Shown: in pieces, positions 38,681 through 47,886 of the stretch | Position numbering within the stretch: position 1 is the first letter of the stretch | Layout of the letters: every line of letters starts with the position of its first letter | DNA from: Propionispira arboris | GTDB taxonomy: Bacteria; Bacillota; Negativicutes; Selenomonadales; Selenomonadaceae | Length of the DNA: 64,000 nt | Assembly: GCF_900109225.1 (NCBI RefSeq) | Contig: NZ_FNZK01000023.1 | Location: forward strand, 1-64,000 | Direction of reading: 5' to 3' | The notes under the pieces: model-generated | The model's database searches: none | What the model was told of the DNA's origin: nothing | Seen by the model: the letters and a program-made list of their open reading frames with translations, nothing else | Made by a program: the position numbers and the translations under genes

Positions 38681-39523
38681 ATGCATCAATATTTATTTTT
38701 CATTGGTGATTTTCCAATTCGCGCCTATGGACTTGTTTTAAGCCTCAGTATTATTTTGGCAACGGGGGTTGCTTATTTTCTCGCAAAACAAGATGGGCGC
38801 TGGCACAATCACATTGCCGATCTCGGCATATATTGTGGTCTGGGCGGCATCCTGGGTGCAAGGCTTTGGGATGTTTTTTTCTTTGACTGGAGCTACTACC
38901 AAAATCATCTAACGGAAATTTTCAATGTCTGGCAAGGCGGCATGGCAATTCAAGGTGGTGTTCTTTTAGGTTCAATTGTCGGAATCATCTATACAAAGCG
39001 CCATAAAATCGATACCTGGGCTATGGCCGATATTATGGCACCAGCTATTATTTTAGGACAAGCCCTGGGCCGCATTGCAAATCTATTAAATGGTGACGCT
39101 TTTGGTGCACCAACCGGCACTGCATTTGGTATCATCTACCCGGTAACCACCCTTGCCTATCAAACCTATGGAAACCAGCCTTTATGGCCAGCGGAAGTAT
39201 GGGAAGGGCAGCTTGATATCGTAATTTTTGCTTTGCTCTTAATTTTCCGTTCCAGCAAGCATGCTAAAGGGCAAGCTTTTATTTTATATACCATGCTCTA
39301 TTCTATCGCGCGTTTTTTCCTGGAATATCTGCGCGGTGATTATAACAATCTTGTTTTCGGACTGTTTAAATCCGCTCAGATGACAAGCCTGCTGGTTTTT
39401 CTAGTTGGCTTTATATTATTTATCTATGTTGGCTGGCAAGAAAAAAAAACTTCACCCGCACTTGCTGCGATTGATAAAAATAAGCCAAAGAAAAAAATTA
39501 GGACAAACACAAAATCCAGTTAA
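38681..39523 (+). CDS. lgt: Prolipoprotein diacylglyceryl transferase Lgt
   Basis: 280 residues, inner membrane enzyme that adds diacylglycerol to the lipobox cysteine of lipoproteins. About seven spans. Conserved: IRAYGLVLSLSI near the start, GGLGARLW-like segment (GGILGARLWDV), GGMAIQGGVLLG, and the signature GRIANLLNGD, a slight variant of GRxGNFxNxE. A Lys-rich tail (KPKKKIR) ends it. AAAAGGAGG precedes the ATG. It has its own promoter, divergent from ileS. Confidence 0.96.
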   Translation: MHQYLFFIGDFPIRAYGLVLSLSIILATGVAYFLAKQDGRWHNHIADLGIYCGLGGILGARLWDVFFFDWSYYQNHLTEIFNVWQGGMAIQGGVLLGSIVGIIYTKRHKIDTWAMADIMAPAIILGQALGRIANLLNGDAFGAPTGTAFGIIYPVTTLAYQTYGNQPLWPAEVWEGQLDIVIFALLLIFRSSKHAKGQAFILYTMLYSIARFFLEYLRGDYNNLVFGLFKSAQMTSLLVFLVGFILFIYVGWQEKKTSPALAAIDKNKPKKKIRTNTKSS

Positions 39524-39589
39524 TAAAAGGTATATATGGAACGTTCTAACTTAAATTCAACCGGATAAATAAAAAACATAAAAAAATCA

Positions 39590-39618
39590 TTGACATTTAT
39601 ACGTGTGATGCTTATAAT
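39590..39618 (+). promoter_or_regulatory. Consensus promoter of the tRNA operon
   Basis: TTGACA (39590-39595), 17-base spacer, TATAAT (39613-39618): a full consensus match, as expected for a strong tRNA promoter. Confidence 0.92.
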
Positions 39619-39637
39619 AAATATAGTTCTTAAGCGC

Positions 39638-39713
39638 GCTGGTGTAGCTCAATTGGTAGAGCAGCTGACTTGTAATCAGCAGGTTGGGAGTTCAAGTCTT
39701 CTCGCCAGCTCCA
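39638..39713 (+). tRNA. tRNA-Thr (TGT)
   Basis: 76 bases. Acceptor GCTGGTG with CGCCAGC, anticodon loop CTTGTAA (TGT), T loop TTCAAGT, encoded CCA. Confidence 0.97.
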
Positions 39714-39725
39714 TTGCACAAGAAT

Positions 39726-39811
39726 GGGTAGGTGCCCGAGTGGTTAAAGGGAGCAGACTGTAAATCTGCCAACTTCGGTTTACGATGGTTCGAATCCATC
39801 CCTGCCCACCA
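39726..39811 (+). tRNA. tRNA-Tyr (GTA)
   Basis: 86 bases with a long variable arm, as for class II tRNA-Tyr. Acceptor GGGTAGG with CCTGCCC, anticodon GTA in CTGTAAA, encoded CCA. Confidence 0.97.
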
Positions 39812-39830
39812 AATTTCATATTGTTTTTAT

Positions 39831-39906
<76 letters not shown>

Positions 39907-39915
39907 ATTTCAGTC

Positions 39916-39992
39916 GGCGGCGTAGCTCAGTTGGCTAGAGCATGCGGTTCATACCCGCAGTGTCCGGAGTTCGAATCTCTGCGCCGCCACCA
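39916..39992 (+). tRNA. tRNA-Met (CAT), elongator
   Basis: 77 bases. Acceptor GGCGGCG with CGCCGCC, anticodon CAT in TTCATAC, encoded CCA. The body closely matches elongator tRNA-Met of Firmicutes; a tRNA-Ile2 with modified CAT is less likely. Confidence 0.9.
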
Positions 39993-40004
39993 TTATGTAA
40001 TGTA

Positions 40005-40030
40005 AGCACACAGCACTGTGTGCTTTTTTT
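40005..40030 (+). terminator. Terminator of the tRNA operon
   Basis: AGCACACAG, two-base loop, CTGTGTGCT, then a run of T. Confidence 0.92.
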
Positions 40031-40044
40031 GTTATAACGACATA

Positions 40045-40092
40045 AAACAAAAAAGCAGCCCGGAATAATTATTCCGGGCTGCTTTTTTGTTT
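40045..40092. terminator. Terminator after the OmpM-type porin
   Basis: A 48-base perfect palindrome, GC core flanked by A and T runs, so it can stop transcripts from both sides. It ends the porin gene, whose stop is at 40101. Confidence 0.92.
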
Positions 40093-40100
40093 TACTTTGC

Positions 40101-41387
40101 TTAGAAATGAAAATCGATCTGCGTACGGAACAAATTACGATCTTTCGTCCCGACTACCTGATCCTGTTTCGAATAGAAGGTTTCCCATTGAACGTTTGTA
40201 AACGGTACATACGTTACACCAAGAATCCAGCCTTTTACATTATCAGGCATCGAACCCCATTCATCATCATGCGATATATCACCATATGGTGCCAGCTTGA
40301 AATAGCGGAAATAAGAACCAAATGACCCTACTTTTTTAAGATCGGTGCCTTTATAATCCAATCGATATTCCTGTGATGAATTATTATTTTCGGCATTTGT
40401 TCTAGAATACGTTGCTGTCAATTTTAAATTATCAACCAGCTGCGTACGCAAGTCAATAGAACCCCATCTGCCTGCGCCATAAATATCTTTGTCTTTATTA
40501 GCACCAATTGCGATATTTGTTTCTAAATTGTGTCCTAATTTTCCCGCAAAATTCATACCATATAGATTCATGTTATCCTGTACATTTTGGTCGGTTGTCC
40601 CAATCCATTGTGTAAGTCCACTTTGTCGAGGCCGTAAATTAAAAACGCTTACTTTCCAATCAGGCGTAACATTATAATCCAGCATCACGCCATCCGCGGC
40701 ATGGCCAAACAGAACATTCTGATAACCAAGACCCCACCATTTTGTCCCCAAAGTTACGCCAACAGCACCAACCTTACCTTCTGCCCATATTCTTTGAATG
40801 GTTCCATCTTGGTCGTCACTACTATGCGATTTAGCAGTTGGACGCCAATCCTGATTTGCTGTATAGCCTTTGCGTGTTTCACTTTGGAAATGCGCATCCC
40901 AGTTTTCATCAACTTTCATCTTGCCTTCAAAGTCCATGTAAAAATGTTTATTATTATTTTCTGATCCAAACGTGCTTCCAGTGCTAGAATCATCACTATC
41001 ATATTTTGCCCGCACAAAACCACTAAGCATAACATTATCGACTCTCTTATCAAGGGCTGTATATTTAGCATCAAGATTTTTCATTTCAGATGCATATTCT
41101 TTTTCTAATTTTTCTACCAATGCTTGATCTGCTGGATTTGCTGTTTGTAAATGATCCACGGCTCTAGCCACAACAACCGCCATTTCATAACGACTCATCG
41201 ATCGGTCCCCGGCAAAGGTACCATCACCATTTCCTTCAATAATACCGTCTTTTGTTAATTGATTGATGGCAGCATAACTCCAATGGTCTTTCGGAACATC
41301 CGAAAAACTGTTTGTTGCGGCAAATGCTGAACTTGTGATACCAACCGATAAAGCCAAGGCGATTACTGTACTCAATTTTTTATTCAT
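40101..41387 (-). CDS. SLH-domain outer membrane porin (OmpM type)
   Basis: 428 residues. Signal peptide 1-23 (STVIALALSVGITSSAFA). One S-layer homology domain at about 26-80 (FSDVPKDHWSYAAINQLTKDG, then GDRSMSRYEMAVVVARAV), then a short coiled coil (LEKEYASEMKNLDAKYTALDKRV) and a beta-barrel of about 300 residues with alternating strands, ending in Phe (DFHF), as outer membrane proteins do. In Negativicutes such proteins tie the outer membrane to the polyamine-linked peptidoglycan by the SLH domain. It is a main marker for the taxonomic call. AAAAGGGG precedes the ATG. Confidence 0.95.
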   Translation of the reverse strand: MNKKLSTVIALALSVGITSSAFAATNSFSDVPKDHWSYAAINQLTKDGIIEGNGDGTFAGDRSMSRYEMAVVVARAVDHLQTANPADQALVEKLEKEYASEMKNLDAKYTALDKRVDNVMLSGFVRAKYDSDDSSTGSTFGSENNNKHFYMDFEGKMKVDENWDAHFQSETRKGYTANQDWRPTAKSHSSDDQDGTIQRIWAEGKVGAVGVTLGTKWWGLGYQNVLFGHAADGVMLDYNVTPDWKVSVFNLRPRQSGLTQWIGTTDQNVQDNMNLYGMNFAGKLGHNLETNIAIGANKDKDIYGAGRWGSIDLRTQLVDNLKLTATYSRTNAENNNSSQEYRLDYKGTDLKKVGSFGSYFRYFKLAPYGDISHDDEWGSMPDNVKGWILGVTYVPFTNVQWETFYSKQDQVVGTKDRNLFRTQIDFHF

Positions 41388-41474
41388 TTCACTAACCCCT
41401 TTTAAGAAATTTATTCATATTTTTTCACAAAATATCATCTATAGGTCTTTTCTATTTTTAGTGAGTTACTTAAC

Positions 41475-42839
41475 TTATTGTGTTTTAAGCTGCAAGTTTT
41501 CCTTATTATCCACAGAATCAGACGTATTATTCTTAGCTTTATCTGCATCCAATTCTTCTTGATAATAAATATTGTCCTGTATTTTCATGAACGGGAAATA
41601 CACTGCGGTAGCCATAGCCACAATCGCAATTTGTACTACGGCTCCCTGCCAGCCCGCTAATAAAAATCCTGCAATTACCGTTGGTGTGGTCCACGGAACC
41701 TGCACTGCTGAAAACGGTGACATAAAGCCGACTGCAATTGCCACATAGGTCATGATCATCGCAATAACTGGAACACCGATAAAGGGGAAAATAAAATAGG
41801 GATTAAATACAATTGGCAAGCCAAAGATAATCGGCTCGTTGATATTAAACAGTCCTGGTATAAAAGCGAGTTTTGAAATTGATTTCATCTGTGCTGACCG
41901 TGCTGCTATAAAGGCTGAAATCAACAATCCTAATGTAATCCCACAGCCACCACTTTTGATAAATACATCCGATACTTGGATTGTAATGATTTTTGCCTGC
42001 GGATTGCCAATAAGCGACATCCCAGCATCTAATAAGTGCTGATTGTCAATCGCATTCGCCGTAAGTATTGGTCCTACTACACCACCAACTATGTTCGGTC
42101 CATGAATTCCGGCCCAGAAAAGAATGCTCTGGATTCCGGCAATAATAACACCAGCTACCAGATTATCCGTGAGATTTTGCAATGGTGTCTGCAATACCTG
42201 AAAAACAATTTCTGGAAAAGTAAGCCCTGCAACGGCCTGACAGAGAAAAAATACAAAAGCGGATCCTGTAAAAACAAGCAAACCCGGCACCAGTGCGGCA
42301 AAGGCTTTTGTTACGCCATCCGGCACGCCAGCCGGCATCTTGATTCCAATATGATTTTTCTCACAGTAGCAAAAAAACTTGGCAACCAATAAGCTGACAA
42401 TAATAGCCGTAATAACACCATTACCGCCCACCCAGCCTTTTGGTATAACATCATTGACTACATCGCCAGCTTTTGTTAAAACTGAACCTTTTGTAACGAT
42501 CAGGAACGATCCTAAAGCTAATAAAGATGCAGTTATTGCATCGCAGCCTTCTGCTTGACAATACTTATAACATATTCCCAGTACACACAAAATTGCTAAA
42601 ATTCCAAAAGTTGAACCAGCAACCTGATTCAATGGCGCAGCCCAATCTGCACCAAACTGTCCTTTCATGAAATCGCTGTATCCGCCAATTGGCAAATTGG
42701 CAATCAACAAAAATACAGAACCTGCCAAAGTTAACGGAAGCGTGAGAATAAAACCATCTTTCAAAGCCGCGACTGCCTTAATTTCGGCAAATCGAACCAT
42801 ATATTCCAAAAACTTATCAAATAATTCCTGCTTACTCAT
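41475..42839 (-). CDS. PTS lactose/cellobiose-family EIIC permease
   Basis: 454 residues, about ten membrane spans, typical CelB-type EIIC. It opens with KFLEYMVRFAEIKAVAALKDGF; the conserved NEPIIFGLPIVFNP and FWAGIHGPNIVGG segments hold substrate-site residues, including GIHG with His. A polar tail of about 30 residues ends it. The EIIC carries the sugar while EIIA and EIIB pass the phosphate; neither is nearby, so they must be supplied from elsewhere. The RpiR-type regulator just upstream, read the same way, probably controls it. GGAGGAG precedes the ATG. Confidence 0.93.
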   Translation of the reverse strand: MSKQELFDKFLEYMVRFAEIKAVAALKDGFILTLPLTLAGSVFLLIANLPIGGYSDFMKGQFGADWAAPLNQVAGSTFGILAILCVLGICYKYCQAEGCDAITASLLALGSFLIVTKGSVLTKAGDVVNDVIPKGWVGGNGVITAIIVSLLVAKFFCYCEKNHIGIKMPAGVPDGVTKAFAALVPGLLVFTGSAFVFFLCQAVAGLTFPEIVFQVLQTPLQNLTDNLVAGVIIAGIQSILFWAGIHGPNIVGGVVGPILTANAIDNQHLLDAGMSLIGNPQAKIITIQVSDVFIKSGGCGITLGLLISAFIAARSAQMKSISKLAFIPGLFNINEPIIFGLPIVFNPYFIFPFIGVPVIAMIMTYVAIAVGFMSPFSAVQVPWTTPTVIAGFLLAGWQGAVVQIAIVAMATAVYFPFMKIQDNIYYQEELDADKAKNNTSDSVDNKENLQLKTQ

Positions 42840-43171
42840 ATTTGATTTTCTCCTCCTACACCGCCTAAACGGTTTTTTATGATTTAGCCATATACAAACC
42901 TTTTTATGAAATAATCAGCGAATACACATCCCTCCAGATTGTTCAGTAAGTTTTCCTTGATCAAAGGTTACTTTCTGTTTTTATTCGTATGTGTTTATAT
43001 CTTATAAGATTAGTAAAAATATACCACATGAAAAAAAGCCGTTCAATCGTTTGAACGGCTTTAGGATATTTGTTTCAATATATGTAGTTGTTCTATCCAA
43101 TTCGTTGTATCATTCGTCCAAATTTTCACAAAAATTAAACAATAATCTATAAATTCTATTTATAAGAATAT
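42840..43171. other. Intergenic region between rpiR-type gene and EIIC gene
   Basis: About 330 AT-rich bases with the terminator at 43035-43062, so the EIIC gene needs its own promoter to the left of it. Small dyad AAACCGTTT...GGCGG-like elements are near the EIIC start; I could not assign a firm promoter or operator. Confidence 0.4.
43035..43062 (-). terminator. Terminator after the RpiR-type gene
   Basis: AAAGCCGTTCAA and its complement, 12 bp, loop TCGT, followed by T-run on the minus strand. Confidence 0.8.
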
Positions 43172-44008
43172 TCAAACTCTAAATATTTTTTCAAAAAATT
43201 CATTACGTGACAGCGTGCTTTCATAATGTTTGGCAAACAAAACACTAAATAAAACATCAAACATATACTTCGCAGCACTAAGAAAAACCATCGTTCCCAA
43301 TTCATTAAATTCCCGCTCCGATGATACCCAGAGAGTTTCATCGCAAAGTTTTGTTAAACTTGATGGCTTGACGGCTGTAACTAAAATTATTTTTACCTTA
43401 CGCGTTTTTAATATTTCAGCGATCTCAATTAATTTATTATTTTCACCCGTGCGGCTTATAATAAAAGCAACATGGCTCCTCGGTGAAGCTAACGCTTGTA
43501 CATACTGGGCATTTACAGCCGAATTTACCGTTGATAATTTTCCGGCATGCAAAAAGCAATAACAAGCAATTTTCGCAATTCGTAAATTGTTGTCCATTGC
43601 ATAAAAATCAATATGCTCTGCCTGATCAATTAAGTGGATCGTCTTAATAATCTGCCCAACATTAATCTCATTTTTTGTTTCCTGAATTGCTTCAATTTCA
43701 ATACGCGCTACTTTATCTAAAATGGATAGAATAGAATCTTTATTCGTAATGGAATTTTCATAAAATCCCGCCGGCGAAGAAACACGCATAGCTTCACTCG
43801 TAAACTTAATCTTAAATTCCGCATATCCTTTAAGACCGATTTTTTGTGACAATCTAACGACTGCGGCTGAACTCGTATAGGTTTTTTCCGCCAAATCACG
43901 TGCTGATAAAGAAGCAACTTCTTGATAGTGTTCCATGACATAGTCGATAATGACCTGCTCGGTTGGTGAGAAATTCTCTTTTGCCTTTAATATATCTAAC
44001 AGCTTCAT
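43172..44008 (-). CDS. RpiR/MurR-family transcriptional regulator
   Basis: 278 residues. N-terminal helix-turn-helix (SLSARDLAEKTYTSSAAVVRLSQK) at about 30-60, then a SIS sugar-phosphate domain at about 110-250 (HIDFYAMDNNLRIAK; HVAFIISRTGENNKLIEIAEILK). The SIS domain binds a phosphosugar and changes DNA binding. It precedes a cellobiose-type EIIC gene, so the ligand is probably a sugar phosphate made on import. Family members repress or activate. Confidence 0.93.
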   Translation of the reverse strand: MKLLDILKAKENFSPTEQVIIDYVMEHYQEVASLSARDLAEKTYTSSAAVVRLSQKIGLKGYAEFKIKFTSEAMRVSSPAGFYENSITNKDSILSILDKVARIEIEAIQETKNEINVGQIIKTIHLIDQAEHIDFYAMDNNLRIAKIACYCFLHAGKLSTVNSAVNAQYVQALASPRSHVAFIISRTGENNKLIEIAEILKTRKVKIILVTAVKPSSLTKLCDETLWVSSEREFNELGTMVFLSAAKYMFDVLFSVLFAKHYESTLSRNEFFEKIFRV

Positions 44009-44189
44009 AAGTTACTCCCTTCTTATGCTCATAATAAAATTTAAGCTCTATTGCACACCGCTCCTCTTTTTAGCGAAATATTTCCGCTAAACAACATACT
44101 AATTTTATTTTCTTCCTCTATTCTACACCGATAAGCGTAAAAGATGCAATCCATCGAACCTATGCTGTTGATTAACTCCGAAAAAGAAA

Positions 44190-44239
44190 AATACAAGTAA
44201 TGAATTGCCAAATAAAACAAACAATTCATTACTTGTATT
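44190..44239. terminator. Terminator after the DUF535 gene
   Basis: 18-bp stem (44190-44207 with 44222-44239), A-rich and T-rich at the ends, 16 bases past the stop at 44256 on the minus strand. Confidence 0.75.
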
Positions 44240-44255
44240 TTCTATTTTATACGGA

Positions 44256-45158
44256 TTAAACTTGCAAATAATGCGTAAGATTTCCCGTCACCTGGTGGGC
44301 TATCTCATCTAACACAACATATCGTTTACGATATAAATTACGTTTTTGCGATTTAACTTCATCAATGGTTTTACGTTTTTCCAACAGCGGAAGTTCAAAA
44401 AAACGTTTGTCCGCACTTAAAACCCCTCCAGCTTCTTCCCAAAAATCATCGAGGGATGTCTTCAATTTTCTGTCTAAACGTACATGTGTATTCGTAAAAA
44501 AGCCAAGATTTGAGATTGCTTTGATTCGATTCACCCCGATTTGTAAAGCTACCAGGCGTAATGCATATAAAATTAAATTTTTCGGTCGATACCCGAAAAA
44601 ATGTTTTGTTAAATCACGAATACAATCTGCCCCTCCAAAGCTGCCCTGTAAGGCCCCAATCCACAAAACTGCATTCTGTTTTTCATCTTGACTAAACCCA
44701 AATGTAATATGATAAATCCGCTGTTTCCCTAAAGCAAGCTCAATACTCAGCAATCCTTCTTTTCGATCAACATACTGGAAATTCAGGGCAATGCTTAATA
44801 ATTCCTGCTTATAGTCCGCTTCCCACAAGACAAGCCGCTGATCATAGTATATTTTTTCCAATGCAGCCGCCTGAAAGTGTCGCAGACAAAATGAAAAATG
44901 ATTTTTAATTAAAAAAAATCGTTCCTGAACGGTTGATTGATGATAAAACACATGACGTGTCAATTGTTCAAAAAAGATAGGATTTCCCATCACAATATTC
45001 TGTAAAACCGCATTTTCCAGAAAAAAAACTTTTAATTCTTGAACTTGTTTTTGGTGCAGGCAGGCTCTCACAATAAAAACCAGTAAACGTTGTAAATTAA
45101 AATCACTTGTATCCCGATGATGATAAATTTGTCGACCTAACTCAATATATTCTCGCAT
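44256..45158 (-). CDS. VirK/YbjX family (DUF535) protein
   Basis: 300 residues, soluble, no signal peptide. Matches the DUF535 pattern: QLTRHVFYHQSTVQERFFLIKNHFSF at the N-terminal third, then LLSIELALGKQRIYHITFGF, LWIGALQGS, and PKNLILYALRLVALQIGVNRIKAISN, ending with the conserved DDFWEEAGG region. In enteric bacteria VirK and YbjX relate to envelope and virulence traits, but the molecular role is unknown. It stands as a single gene with terminators on both sides. Confidence 0.9.
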   Translation of the reverse strand: MREYIELGRQIYHHRDTSDFNLQRLLVFIVRACLHQKQVQELKVFFLENAVLQNIVMGNPIFFEQLTRHVFYHQSTVQERFFLIKNHFSFCLRHFQAAALEKIYYDQRLVLWEADYKQELLSIALNFQYVDRKEGLLSIELALGKQRIYHITFGFSQDEKQNAVLWIGALQGSFGGADCIRDLTKHFFGYRPKNLILYALRLVALQIGVNRIKAISNLGFFTNTHVRLDRKLKTSLDDFWEEAGGVLSADKRFFELPLLEKRKTIDEVKSQKRNLYRKRYVVLDEIAHQVTGNLTHYLQV

Positions 45159-45286
45159 CTAATTACTACCCCACTATTCCACATTATGCAGTACTTCCGT
45201 TTTTACAGTTTCTTATTACAATGCTTCATTGTATACTTAAAAACTGAAATTTATCTGAATTTGCTGCAAAACTAAAAATAGGCGCA

Positions 45287-45317
45287 AAAAAGCAGACCCG
45301 AAAAGAGGTCTGCTTTT
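45287..45317 (-). terminator. Terminator after cheV
   Basis: AAAAGCAGACC and complement, 11 bp, followed on the minus strand by TTTTTTGC. Confidence 0.85.
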
Positions 45318-45329
45318 TATGCTATGCGA

Positions 45330-46271
45330 TTATGCTTTTTCTGTATCTTTCTTACTATCAAAAATTAACTTATCTAACAAATCAATAAGCTGTCCAATTT
45401 CCGGTTTTGAAATCTGTCCATTGGCCCCAAGATTATCCCCTTTACGACGCATTTCTTCGTTGATTAAAGAAGAAAATAAGATAACCGGTACATTTGCCAG
45501 AACTTCATCTTCACGAATCAATTTAAGTAAACGATGGCCATCCATTTGCGGCATTTCAATATCAGATATCATGATTTTCACCTGATCTTCAATCGGACCT
45601 GGTTCTTTTGCTAAAATAGACAAATAATCCCAAGCGGCCTTACCATTATTAAAATCTTTAACAAATTTATAGCCAGCTTCATGCAGTGTTGAAACAAGAA
45701 GGTCGCGAAGCATTGGTGAATCTTCCGCCACCACGATATGCATATTTTCTCTGCTTTCCTTAACAACCGTCGTTCCATTATTAAACGTTGTAAGTTTTGC
45801 ATTGATTTCCGGATTAATTTTTGCAATGATCGTTTCAAAATCCAGCAATAACACAATCTTATCTGGCATTTTAATAACACCAACGACCATTGAATCTTCA
45901 CCAACTTCTGGTGATGGCTCCATATCTTTCCATGAAATACGATGAATCCTCGACACATTATCCACTAAAAATCCAATATTATAATTGTTAATTTCAGTGA
46001 CAATGATGTTTTTTGGTTCTTCACTTCCTACAGCATTCAAACAGCGTGGTAGATTAACCAACGGCATTACACGACCACGGAGAGTAAACAAGCCATCCAC
46101 AAAAGGATGTACTTGCGGCATTTTAGTAACAGGCACACGCGTAATAACCTCACGCACTTTCGCCACATTGATACCATAATTTACTTCACCAATACTAAAC
46201 TCCACAATTTCAAATTCATTGGTACCCGTTTCTAAAAGAATTCCTTTTTTTTCCGCATTTCTATCTGCCAT
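45330..46271 (-). CDS. cheV: Chemotaxis coupling protein CheV
   Basis: 313 residues. CheW-like domain at about 20-160 (IVEFSIGEVNYGINVAKVREVI, then FTLRGRVMPLVNL), then a response-regulator receiver at about 180-300 (HIVVAEDSPMLRDLL; IMISDIEMPQMDGH with the phospho-Asp; VILFSSLI). CheV links receptors to CheA and adapts by phosphorylation. It is a lone gene here: no receptor, cheA or cheY nearby. The cell is therefore likely motile or once was. Confidence 0.96.
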   Translation of the reverse strand: MADRNAEKKGILLETGTNEFEIVEFSIGEVNYGINVAKVREVITRVPVTKMPQVHPFVDGLFTLRGRVMPLVNLPRCLNAVGSEEPKNIIVTEINNYNIGFLVDNVSRIHRISWKDMEPSPEVGEDSMVVGVIKMPDKIVLLLDFETIIAKINPEINAKLTTFNNGTTVVKESRENMHIVVAEDSPMLRDLLVSTLHEAGYKFVKDFNNGKAAWDYLSILAKEPGPIEDQVKIMISDIEMPQMDGHRLLKLIREDEVLANVPVILFSSLINEEMRRKGDNLGANGQISKPEIGQLIDLLDKLIFDSKKDTEKA

Positions 46272-46631
46272 AGAATCGCCTCCACATTTCTAGTAAATTC
46301 AATGTTATTATAATATAAAAATACACATCATTAGCAAATATACCTATTAGCACAATATTCGTTGTCGCCCGCCTAAATCCTGCCTAACTGTCTCTATTGA
46401 TTGAAAAGTTTTTGCAGCGGACTTTATAAAAAGTTTTTGACAGCAAACTTCATGAAAAACAAACTTTATTTATGTATAAAAATATATAAGTACAGACCAC
46501 AATGTAAAAACTCGCTGTCACTTTGTCAAAAAAGGACTATAGGGCACCTTAACGCTGCTCAACCCTATAGTCCCCACCTACTCCAAATTTAAAATTCGTT
46601 ATATTTTTTCAAAAAACATAAACTGTTAGTT
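46272..46631. other. Intergenic region between cheV and the cvfB-type gene
   Basis: About 360 AT-rich bases. The terminator of the cvfB-type gene is at its right side (46534-46573); the left half carries the cheV promoter, which I could not define. No gene seen. Confidence 0.5.
46534..46573 (-). terminator. Terminator after the cvfB-type gene
   Basis: GGACTATAGGG pairs with CCCTATAGTCC (11 bp, 18-base loop), then TTTTTTG on the minus strand. Confidence 0.85.
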
Positions 46632-47501
46632 TCATAGTAAATAAGTCCAGCCATCTTTTTGTTGAATCAAACCCTGTCGGAATAAATGCCCCAAAGCACG
46701 TTTAAAAGCAGCTTTGCTGATTTGGAATTTATCTTGAATTACTTCAGCTGAAGAAGCATCACTATATGGCATTTTACCACTGCGGGCAGTCAATAATTTC
46801 ATAATCTTTTCCGCATCAACCGAAATAGCCTGTTCTTTTATCGGACGCAGTGATACATTGATACGTCCATCTTCACGAATAAACGTCACACGTGCATCGA
46901 CTTCTTCGCCAACACGTGGTCTGGTTGCTAATTCCTTATTATCAGCAAACGCAATAAAGCGCTCATCCGTAAATAAAAAAGCACCTTGATCCGTATAATT
47001 ATAAACCGCGCCATGGATCATATCACCGATTTTAAGATTTTCAACCGGCCTTGATGCTCGCCGCATTTCATCTTCAACGACCATGGTAACCGCAAGACGA
47101 CCCGACTTGTCCGTATAAAGTTTAGCCCATACAACTTCACCAATTTGTGGTTTTCCACGCATACCAGCATAAGGCATAAAAACACCACGTTCTGCCCCCA
47201 CATCGAGGAACGCTCCATCCTTGCTCACATTTATTACACTCAAGCGAGCAATTTGACCTTCCTTCATTTTGGGTACACGCATACTGGCTGTCAAGCGGCC
47301 TTTCGGATCGCGATATAAAAATACTTTAAGAACATCACCGACTTTTACAGGTCCCGTCTGCTGCGTTTTATGAAGTAAAATATCATCCGATGTACTACCT
47401 GTCTGTGCATCCAAAAAAGCGCCCATTTCATGCAGCCGAGCTACTTTGAGCTCCGCTACCGTACTCGGCTTAAATTGAATTTCTTGTTTGTCTTCTTCCA
47501 T
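46632..47501 (-). CDS. CvfB-family S1 RNA-binding protein
   Basis: 289 residues. Three S1-like domains in tandem (near 15-65, 80-140 and 155-220) with the repeated GAFLDxG pattern (MGAFLDAQTG, DGAFLDVGAERGVF, QGAFLFTDERF), then a C-terminal winged helix (DKFQISKAAFKRALGHLFRQGLI). CvfB of Staphylococcus binds RNA and affects virulence gene expression. It lies at the downstream end of the nadD-yqeK-lcp-rsfS run, nine bases after rsfS. Confidence 0.92.
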   Translation of the reverse strand: MEEDKQEIQFKPSTVAELKVARLHEMGAFLDAQTGSTSDDILLHKTQQTGPVKVGDVLKVFLYRDPKGRLTASMRVPKMKEGQIARLSVINVSKDGAFLDVGAERGVFMPYAGMRGKPQIGEVVWAKLYTDKSGRLAVTMVVEDEMRRASRPVENLKIGDMIHGAVYNYTDQGAFLFTDERFIAFADNKELATRPRVGEEVDARVTFIREDGRINVSLRPIKEQAISVDAEKIMKLLTARSGKMPYSDASSAEVIQDKFQISKAAFKRALGHLFRQGLIQQKDGWTYLL

Positions 47502-47509
47502 AATGTCCT

Positions 47510-47860
47510 CTAATCTTCATAAGGTTTAAATGGTGCATTGCCCCACAAACCTTCTAAATTGTAAAACTGACGATTTTCTTCGGTGAAAATATGGGCCACA
47601 CAATCGCCATAATCAAGCAAAACCCATCCGCCTTCACGGTGGCCTTCTTTATGCAGAAACGGCACTCCCTGCTCTTGTAAGACGTCTTCAATGTGATCTG
47701 CAATTGCCTTTACCTGTGTTGATGTGTTAGCACTGCAAATTATAAAATAATCCGTATTCACCGTAAGTTCTTTCATATCAAGTGTAACGATATCACTTGC
47801 CTTCTTGTCACTAGCCGCCTGGGCAATTACTTTACTCATTTCTTCTGTTGAACTAAACAT
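47510..47860 (-). CDS. rsfS: Ribosomal silencing factor RsfS
   Basis: 116 residues, all of the RsfS/Iojap domain: VTLDMKELTVNTDYFIICSANTS-type core (TDYFIICSAN), WVLLDYGDCVAHIF, and the terminal FYNLEGLWG. It binds L14 and stops the subunits from joining in starved cells. Follows the LCP gene and precedes the CvfB-type gene. Confidence 0.96.
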   Translation of the reverse strand: MFSSTEEMSKVIAQAASDKKASDIVTLDMKELTVNTDYFIICSANTSTQVKAIADHIEDVLQEQGVPFLHKEGHREGGWVLLDYGDCVAHIFTEENRQFYNLEGLWGNAPFKPYED

Positions 47861-47886
47861 ATTTTATTAACTTCCTCCTAATATAT

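Noticed and set aside
39916-39992. tRNA-Ile2 instead of elongator tRNA-Met
   Set aside because: The body matches elongator tRNA-Met of Firmicutes; not fully excluded without a model search.
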